Positions 56,391 through 64,000 of a stretch of DNA of 64,000 nt are shown here, in pieces. The DNA lies in assembly GCA_951804985.1 (NCBI GenBank), contig OX638131.1, positions 5,556,630-5,620,629 of the forward strand, written 5' to 3'. Position numbers and translations under genes: made by a program. Each line of letters starts with the position of its first letter. The first letter of the stretch is position 1. The notes beneath the pieces are model-generated. The model was given only the letters and a program-made list of their open reading frames with translations, searched no databases and was not told where the DNA came from. This DNA is from Dryomyza anilis (taxonomy: Eukaryota > Arthropoda > Insecta > Diptera > Dryomyzidae).

Positions 56391-56640
56391 GGTTACTCCG
56401 TAACGAGAGATTGATAAAATCAATGACAAAGTCAAAATTTGTATTTTTATTTTTGTAAATTTCAATTTACGTACATTTTAAAAAACTAACAAATTATGGA
56501 GTTCGAAAATGTCATATACCATTGGAAAGGCAATTTAATTTTCTAAAAAGTTAGTGAAAAATGTATATGCATTTATCAACAGGTTATACTGAATAACCAA
56601 TTATCTTGACGAGGATATTTCAGTATTATGAATTGCTAAA
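56391..56640. repeat. Dispersed repeat, inverted relative to 9,478-9,709
   Basis: Its reverse complement aligns with 9,478-9,709 (see that entry). It begins near CCGTAACGAG and carries ATTGGAAAGGCAATTTAATT and TTAGTGAAAAATG. Beyond 56,640 the sequence AAAACACCCTGTATTTTAAA could be an element end, but no partner end was found. Confidence 0.65.
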
Positions 56641-57840
56641 ACACCCTGTATTTTAAACGGAAGGCAAAATTTGACATATTTTTATTTTATATTTTCTTAT
56701 TTGTTTTAATCATAGAATAATCCACTGAATTATTGACATCGATGAACCAAAAACGCTGTATGAAAATTATGTCTGGGGTGTCAAAAAATATATTTTTTCG
56801 TTTTATAGAGTAGCGGACATTTTTATATTGAAAATGTCGATCTAAAAGTCGAATTATTTTTACATTTAAATAGGGTATTTAAGTGTGTCACTAATATACA
56901 AGTGTTTTCATTCTGTACTTTTAGTCAAAATAAATGGTTATATTTATTTTCTTATATCATTTTGGACACAATTCGCTCTTATTCATGTCATTTGAGTATT
57001 CAAAAATGCTGCTTTTTATGTTTTTAATTAATATTTGTGTCTCATATTTAATACGCGGACCACACAACAGTCTCAGCGGCAACTACTACGACTTATGCAA
57101 CATTAAGTCAACTGCGACTCAGTGGAATCCTTTCAAAATAATACGAAAAATATGACTCCTGCTGCAACAGGCGTAACGAAAGGGCGTCAAATGTTACACA
57201 TGCCGGGTGGTCCTTAATATGCAATTCATAACACTTTCACACATTCGGCTGGTTGCCCCTAAATTGCAGCAGCAGCAACAGCAACCGAATTTGGCATGCA
57301 TATCGATTTTCGTGGCTTAAGCAGGACATCCTGAGCGGACCAGCGCTGCACAGAACAGAGCAAACTGAGTGAATTCTGATACTTTTGACAACACCTTCTT
57401 CTTCTTTCAGTCAAATGCTAAGCCGCAAAAACACAGCCACGGACCTCCTGTGTGGTGGACACACATAAGTCGTTGGTTCGTATGTCGGTCGGTCGGTCGA
57501 ACGGTCGATCGGTGACGCAGTGTGGGTTTTATTTACACCCTACATGTACAAACGCAGCACATGTGGTCGCTGCAAAAGTGCTGCATATTGAAAAACACTC
57601 AGCCAACTCATCCATTAAAACCGGAAGGTCATAAATTCTGTGATTGGATTTAAATTTGTTTGCTTTTTGACATTTGATACATATTTAAATGGTTTTGGCA
57701 TTTGAAACCAAATAATAAAGAAAATATTATTTCATATTCAAAATATATAGTAAGCCTATAAATAGAGAAAGATTTAAAATTTCTCAAAATTAAGTAAGTT
57801 AAAATAATTATAGCACAAATTATAAATTTTAATTAATAAT
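56641..57840. other. Spacer, no gene
   Basis: A GC-richer stretch lies at 57,050-57,640 with AGCAGCAGCAACAGCAACC near 57,268 and a GGTC microsatellite at 57,486-57,512. Open frames of 60-73 codons have no family features. The remainder is AT-rich. Confidence 0.4.
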
Positions 57841-59490
57841 TTTAATTGGAGAAAAATTGAATTTTTAAAGAAAATTTAATTTTTAGTGATAAATTGAATT
57901 TTTTTAGTGATAAATTGAATCTCTAGTGAAAAATTAAAGTTCTAGAGAAAATATGAATTTTAAGTGAAAATTTTATTTTTTAGTGAAAAATTGAATTTTT
58001 AGTGAAAAATTGAATTTTTAGTGAAAAATTGAATTTTTAGTGAAAAATTGAATTTTTAGTGAAAAATTGAATTCTTAGTGAAAAATTTAATTTTTAGTGA
58101 AAAATTGAATTTTTAGTGAAAAATTGAATTTTTAGTGAAATTTTGAATTTTTAGTGAAATTTTGAATTTTTAGTGAAAAATTAAAGTTTTTAGTGAAAAA
58201 TTGAATTTTTAGTGAAAAATTGATTTTTTAGTGAAAAATTGAATTTTTAGTGAAAAATTGAATTTTTAGTGAAAAATTGAATTTTTTAGTGAAAAATTGA
58301 ATTTTTAGTGAAAATTTGAATTTTTAGTGAAAATTTGAATTTTTAGTGAAAATTTGAACTTTTCGTGAAATTTTAAATTTTTAGTGAAAAATTGAATTTT
58401 TAGTGAAAAATTGAATTTTTAGTGAAAAATTGAATTTTTAGTGAAAATTTGAATTTTTAGTGAAAATTTGAATTTTTAGTGAAATTTTGAATTTTTAGTG
58501 AAAAATTGAAGTTTTTAGTGAAAAATTGAATTTTTAGTGAAAAATTGAATTTTTAGTGAAAAATTGAATTTTTAGTAAAATATTGAATTTTTAGTTAAAT
58601 TTTGAATTTTTAGTGAAAAATTTTATTTTTAGTGAAAAATTGAATTTTTAGTGAAAAATTGAATTTTTAGTAAAATATTGAATTTTTAGTTAAATTTTGA
58701 ATTTTTAGTGAAAATTTATATTTTTAGTGAAATTTTGAATTTTTAGTGAAAATTTGAATTTTTAGTGAAAATTTGAATTTTTAGTGAAAATTTGAATTTT
58801 TAGTGAAAAATTGAATTTTTAGTGAAAAATTGAATTTTTAGTGAAAAATTGAATTTTTAGTGAAAATTTGAATTTTTAGTGAAAATTTGAATTTTTAGTG
58901 AAATTTTGAATTTTTAGTGAAAAATTGAAGTTTTTAGTGAAAAATTGAATTTTTAGTGAAAAATTGAATTTTTAGTGAAAAATTGAATTTTTAGTGAAAA
59001 ATTGAATTTTTAGTGAAAAATTGAATTTTTAGTAAAATATTGAATTTTTAGTTAAATTTTGAATTTTTAGTGAAAATTTATATTTTTAGTGAAATTTTGA
59101 ATTTTTAGTGAAAATTTGAATTTTTAGTGAAATTTTGAATTTTTAGTGAATAATTCAATTTTTCACTTAAAATTCAAATTTTCTCTAGAATTGAATTTTT
59201 AGTGAAAAATTGAATTTTTATTCAAAAATATAATTTTTTTAGTGAGAATTGGAATTTTTAGTAATAAATGGAATTTTTAGTGAAAAATTAAATTTTAAGT
59301 GAAAAATTGAATTTTTAGTGAAAAATTTAATTTTTAGTGAACATTTTTATTTTTAGTGACAAATGTTCTAGTGAAAAATTGAATTTTTAGTGAAAAATTG
59401 AATTTTCCAGTGAAAAATTGAATTTTATTTTTAATGAAAAAATGATTTTTAGTGAAAAATTATTTTTTAGTAAGAAATTTAATATTTAGT
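57841..59490 (-). repeat. 19-bp-period array, GTGAAAAATTGAATTTTTA orientation, copy 2
   Basis: The same unit and orientation as 50,876-52,760. Variant blocks recur: GTGAAAAATTGAAGTTTTTA near 58,508 and 58,927 (419 bp apart), and GTAAAATATTGAATTTTTAG with GTTAAATTTTG near 58,575, 58,670 and 59,030. This indicates multi-unit duplications. The right edge (59,150-59,490) is diverged and includes one short inverted patch, ATTCAATTTTTCACTTAAAA. Confidence 0.93.
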
Positions 59491-59870
59491 GAAAAAAAAA
59501 AACAACAGTGAAAAGGCAAAAACAAAATCACACGTAAAAAATCAAAAGGAAAAATAAAACCAGATGCACAAAATCAAAAAACAAAACAACAAACACAAAA
59601 AAAAATTAAAAGCAAAAAACCAAAGACACACAAACACAAAAATATATTTAAAAAATAAACACAGAAAAAAGTTAAAACAAAAATAAAGTCAAAGGCAAAC
59701 GAAAAAGAAAAAACGCACATTAAAAACGGAAACAAAACAATTCAAAAAATTAAAACAAAAACCGAAATCAATATATATTTGAAAACTAAAACACAAAGTC
59801 AAACAAGAAACAAAAGCAAAAACATAAAAATATAAAAATACGACAGATGCAAAACGTAAGCTAATTTAAA
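59491..59870. repeat. A-rich low-complexity block (CAAAAACAAAATC type)
   Basis: Nearly T-poor, with words such as AAAACAAAATCACAC, AAAATCAAAAAACAAAAC and AAAGACACACAAACAC. It is the reverse-complement counterpart of the T-rich block at 9,770-10,955. No unit length could be assigned. Confidence 0.65.
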
Positions 59871-60037
59871 ACCCAAAAGAAGTATTCAAAAATTTGAATT
59901 AAATAGGATTAGCAAAAATAATGCAAAGACTCGAAATCAATAGTAAAATCACATTAAAAATATTATAGCTGATATAAAAGCAAAAATAAATTGTAAAAAC
60001 AAGCTTCATTTCGATTGAGAATAGCATTTATATCTTA

Positions 60038-60267
60038 AGGGTGTGTGCGAATTCGACTAAATTGCTGACTAAACTAAATTGTATAGATTTTTATTCGATC
60101 GCCATTCGGTAACCGATAATCGTTAAAGTCCCCAATAAATTGATTATCATATGTCTGTTTGCTGTCTTCCAATTTAGATGAATTTAGTTTGCTCGAAAAT
60201 TTGCTAAATTGAAAAGAAAACGCTGCATTACCGACAAAATTTAGTTTAGTCAACTCGCACACATCCT
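60038..60267. mobile_element. MITE-D, 230 bp, AGGGTGTGTGCGA ends
   Basis: The left end is AGGGTGTGTGCGAATTCGAC; the right end in reverse complement is AGGATGTGTGCGAGTTGACT. Both continue into TAAACTAAATT. The left side has the ACTAAATT/ACTAAACTAAATT words doubled. The interior contains a GAATTTAGTTTGCTCG / AATTTGCTAAATTG patch. No transposase. The target duplication is unclear (TTA on the left, AAA on the right). Confidence 0.75.
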
Positions 60268-60406
60268 AAATATTTTTTCTACAATTAACATAATATTTTT
60301 ATTATACTTTCCTTTACACTATATGAGTAAAAAAAAATATCACAGAAAAATCCCGATGCGCAGCCCGGGTATGAAATTCTCGTATACCCATTATTTTGAT
60401 CCTTCC

Positions 60407-60713
60407 CAGTCTCGGAGCTCTTTGATGATTGAAGTTTTCTCGAACTAACTGCGATAAAAAGTTCGATTTCGTCTCGTACAATAAAATTTAATGAAAAAAA
60501 TACGATATTTAAATATTCATCACATCGATATTGCAATATTTTTCGAATCAATTTTCATATTCGATGCGATATCGATTCAGAATAGTGTTTTTTCTCGTTT
60601 CGAATAAACTTCATTATCTCGTTACGATATCTTAAAATGCGTATATCTTAAAATGAAATGTAGTATAATAAAGATACAAAATCAGAATCGAACTCGAATG
60701 TATTCCACGGTAT
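60407..60713 (+). mobile_element. MITE-B copy
   Basis: Starts CAGTCTCGGAGCTCTTTGAT and follows the MITE-B order (GAACTAACTGCGATAAAAAG, ATACGATATTTAAATATTCA, CACATCGATATTGCAATATT, GATGCGATATCGATTCAGAA, ACTTCATTATCTCGTTACGA, CGTATATCTTAAAATG). It breaks off at TATTCCACGGTATAGCC, so the right terminal ATGNCAGACTG is missing. It is the least diverged copy in the middle section. Confidence 0.8.
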
Positions 60714-60744
60714 AGCCTAATATACCATATTGGGATTGGTGGAT

Positions 60745-61020
60745 TAAAAACTTTCCACACCCAAATGCTCCATACCGAAATCTGCAACACCGAAACTCAC
60801 CACACCGAAACTGACCACACTAAAACTCACCACACTAAAACCCACTATAATAAAACTTACCACACTAAAACTCACCGCACTAAAACTCACCTCACTAAAA
60901 CCCCACCACTCCAAAATTCACCACACTAAAACTCACCTCACTAAAAACCCACCACTCTAAAACTCACCACACTAAAAACTCACCACTCTAAAACTCACCA
61001 CATTAAAACTTTTACTGTGA
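60745..61020 (+). repeat. Minisatellite, ACTAAAACTCACCAC type
   Basis: About 17 units of roughly 15-17 bp: CACACTAAAACTCAC, CACACCGAAACTCAC, CACTCTAAAACTCAC. The unit alternates CCACAC and CCACTC subtypes from about 60,900, giving a loose dimer. Unit length is not a multiple of three throughout and there are in-frame stops, so it is not coding. Confidence 0.85.
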
Positions 61021-61085
61021 AAATTTACGCGGTAGAATTATTCGGGGAACAACAGTCCGAGTAAGAATTGTCTTTGAGAAATGCC
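61021..61085 (+). repeat. Fragment related to the GAATTGTC minisatellite
   Basis: GGTAGAATTATTCGGGGAACAACAG, then TCCGAGTAAGAATTGTCTTTGAG. These are the words of the array at 1,231-2,945, here only three or four units long. It directly follows the ACTCACCAC array. Confidence 0.5.
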
Positions 61086-61274
61086 GTCCACAGCGAAGCA
61101 CGGGTCCCTGGGTATTTTATATAATTACAAGCATAACATTGTAGTGAATATGATCTCAAATATATTTGGTATAAATATATTTAAAACAATCACAGCTTTT
61201 ATAACCTTCGTAAATTAAATATTTCACAAGTATCATAACCACTTTTTTGAGATACGAACAACACAAATTTATGA

Positions 61275-61310
61275 ACTATACAATAGATATAAAAATATCT
61301 ATCGTATAGT
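61275..61310. repeat. 36-bp hairpin
   Basis: ACTATACAATAGATA / TATCTATCGTATAGT with a 6-base loop; one mismatch in a 15-bp stem. It lies in AT-rich spacer with no neighbouring gene; too short for a microRNA precursor. Confidence 0.6.
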
Positions 61311-64000
61311 GCAATAAATTTAATTTAGGGATTGCAGAAAGTTTGAATTCTGCAATAACAAAAATTTACCATTACGACAATTTGAGTCCTTTTAAAAAAT
61401 GCCGCTTTGAACATGTATTCACGTAGATCCTCTGAAGTATTACCTATCAAAAGACCGCTTTGATGCGGCACAATTTTTAAAAGTGTGGTTTTTTCGATTT
61501 TGCTAAGGTGTCAATTACAGCACCCTGCGCAGCTACCCTGCATTTAAAGCATTACACCTACTACTTTTCGATTAGAACTAAGTACAGAATGTGGGCATGT
61601 GCGAAAATGGAAGAAAAACTAAAAAAAAATAGGAAAAACTACCCGCTGCGCACGTGTTGCACCGCCACCCCGAACGACACAGGGTGCCGATGCAAACGAT
61701 ACAACACATTTCGACCGCTCTGTAATTAGACTAAATTTGTAACTCGGACTAAGACGCACCTCTAATCTCGAACCTCACGTGTATGCGGTACACTTGCAGA
61801 TGGACGGGACGGGTATCATTTTTGACACCTGAGGTGTTTATTTCGCTGGGACGATGGGAAGAGTAGGCGGCCGGAGGAGGATTAGACTTAGAGAAGGAAG
61901 TAATTTTTCACAGTGCAACCTACCAAATATATATAAAAATTACATGGCGCGCAATTTCACTTTCATTCATTGCAACTATTTTTTTAACTACAGGATGTAG
62001 GTGAAAATACGCTGCACGGGTCATAGTAATTCCGAAGGTTTAATTAGGGTATTTGCCAAAATTTATTTTTAATTAAAGGTTACTGGCGGTTCTTTTGTTA
62101 GAAAATAAAAATATATGCTCAGCAAGCTGGGTGTTCTTTTTAATTGACTTGACAAGTAGAGAACGTGCTGTATCTTGTAAAAAAAAAAGAATTTAAAAAT
62201 TCTACTTATTCTCGTTGTCACTGCGAATTGAAGAAAACACGAAAAAAAAACGTCTCAAATGTCAGTCACCATCTTAAAAACTTGACTGCCAAGGTTTGTC
62301 CTTTCTTTCTTTTTTTGTTGGCTTGCACATCCTTCTTAGAGCTCTAAATAGTCCTTTCACATTTGAACGAACAAAAGCATTTTGCCACATAAACCCAGCC
62401 ACATAATGCTCTAAATTGAATTTAAATTTGTGACTTTATTGTTTGCTGTGACTCTCATCTGATGCTGCATCTGTCAAAATGCAGCTCAACAATTCCACGA
62501 CTCACATGTGTGATTCAGTTGTGTGCGTTCGCCAGGACCTCCCTGCCTAAGGTACGGCCATAGATCATCGCGAGGACAATGGTTTGTAATTTGAATTTTG
62601 TGTTTGCATTTTATTGTTGTGCCAACAAAATATTAAAAAAAAAATATCCTTGCTTTGTTTGCCAAGGATGTTGATGCGGTTTTAATGAGTGAAATTCATA
62701 AAGATTTCAATGACGCGCGCATCAATCATAAATTTGAGTTTAGCATAAAATGGTGTCTCCTGGAGTAGGGTATACATGAATTTTTATAAAACCTTTAAAC
62801 CACCTGTTGATTTTTATTTTTCTATATTACACAATTTGGCTATTTTTCTTCGCTACCTCGTTGCTACTTTTTTTGTCATTGCGACCTACTGGTTTTATAG
62901 CGTTGCGGTTTAACGCAACCACCACAAATATGCGCGCATCAAGCAAAAGTCAGAAAGTCATAAAACTTGCAACATAGTGCCTGCCTCAAGACGTTTCCGA
63001 AATTCCGTGAATTTCATGCAGTGCAAACAAAAACCACATAAATCTTTTGCAACACAACACAAATAAACAAACACACATAGAGCGTCCTTTGAAAGGACCC
63101 TCACAAATTAAACACACAATTTGAACAAATGTCACACCTTTCAGACAGCCTCAAAAGCAGGCTCAGCCTCATCATAAACACAAACTCACGATCTGTCGTA
63201 CAATTTCAAAATACGCGCGAAATTAGACCCTCAAGAAAGTGAATCACAAGAAGTCAGTCAGCCAGACAGTCATAAATATCTGGTAAAGCAGACAGACTGT
63301 TTGGAAATATTTTGAAATTTGACTCATTAACAGTTTGCCCGAGCGAGCGACATAAATCAGAACTTCAATGATGCGTAATTCGGACGTTATATGATGCGCT
63401 AGTCATTTTGAGGTCTAGAAAAACAACTGAAAAAATGAACTATATCATTTTTGTTTATAGTTGCTGCACATGTTGGAGCTCATGTCATTGATTGGTTCGT
63501 TGTAATTTAAGAGCTCCCTCTCATCTGCCTTCAAATATATTATTAACCTCATTATGCTGTACCGCATAACCGCTTAATTTACATAAACCGATATTTAATG
63601 CGGTTCTTAAGGGTTTTCAGCAGTGCTTTTCAACTGTTGCTCCACCCTTTTTATGCACCTTAACACTGAATTAACATTTTTCAGCTGTTACTGGTGCCAA
63701 GTCCGGCCGCCTCTGGAACCTACGCCATAATTATAGTGGTGGCTACTGTTGCGGTTGGGTTTCTTTTTGTACGGGTCGTCGTCGGTGTTGCATAATTAGG
63801 CGAGGATCTGGTATTTTATAATACCGCAACCGAATTAAGTAGGGGGCCTGCTGCATAATTCGCATTTTTTCGCCACACTCGGCAAATTAATTGGCGCGTG
63901 TATTAATAGCTAAGAATGTTACAGGCCCTAATATTAACTTGAAAATATTTATAAATCCACTTAGGCAGAAATTGGACAAGCTTAAAGCAACTTACAAAAA
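61311..64000. other. Terminal spacer, no gene
   Basis: Mixed AT-rich and GC-richer unique DNA. GC-richer parts lie at 61,640-61,900, 62,515-62,580 and 63,690-63,850. Short frames (60-73 codons) have no recognised family. A small perfect stem GTCCTTTGAAAGGAC sits near 63,084-63,098. From 62,930 to 63,130 AC-rich spacer words (ACACAACACAAATAAACAAAC) occur. No RNA gene, transposon or array was recognised. Confidence 0.4.

Overview
The window looks like non-coding DNA from an insect, most likely a higher fly. The base composition is very AT-rich. There are short GC-richer islands with CAG/CAA (opa-like) and GTT runs, many short inverted-repeat transposons, and the wreck of a non-LTR retrotransposon. 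I see no operons, ribosome binding sites or prokaryotic genes. The fly assignment is inference from style. I find no intact protein-coding gene, rRNA or tRNA. The long open frames between 17.4 and 22.8 kb are artefacts of an 11-bp satellite that has no stop codon in any frame.

Layout. 0-3.9 kb: AT-rich spacer, a 48-bp palindrome and a degenerate GAATTGTC minisatellite. 3.9-8.1 kb: two AT-rich arrays in opposite orientation, a diverged duplication and a 323-bp palindromic TA-flanked transposon with doubled ends. 8.1-17.4 kb: spacer, a T-rich low-complexity block, a ~180-bp tandem repeat interrupted by a 441-bp transposon, and one 193-bp MITE. 17.46-22.67 kb: the 11-bp satellite with higher-order duplications, followed by a GAAA microsatellite and a minus-strand reverse-transcriptase pseudogene (to 24.1 kb). 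25.2-31.1 kb: two arrays with a 19-bp period. 32.5-35.2 kb: a degenerate satellite riddled with MITEs and one fold-back element. 35.2-41.2 kb: several copies of a ~340-bp MITE with CAGTCTG ends, one of which carries a short tRNA-like poly(A) retroinsertion with a 7-bp target duplication. 41.2-46 kb: a GC-richer island, a long-inverted-repeat MITE and several diverged duplications. 47.3-52.8 kb: two 19-bp-period arrays in head-to-head inverted orientation. 53.8-56.6 kb: a transposon end, an ~810-bp tandem duplication and dispersed repeats. 57.8-59.9 kb: a third inverted-orientation 19-bp array and an A-rich block. 60-61 kb: two more MITEs and a small tandem array. 61.3-64 kb: plain spacer.

Roughly a third or more of the window (hand estimate, about 24 kb) is tandem repeat. 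Nothing here amounts to a multi-gene system. What is unusual is the repeat biology: one 19-bp period recurs in five separate arrays whose sequences have drifted apart, arrays occur in inverted pairs, and nested insertions preserve readable target-site duplications. Repeat families are named by me (MITE-A to MITE-D, family D) only for cross-reference; no database was searched.
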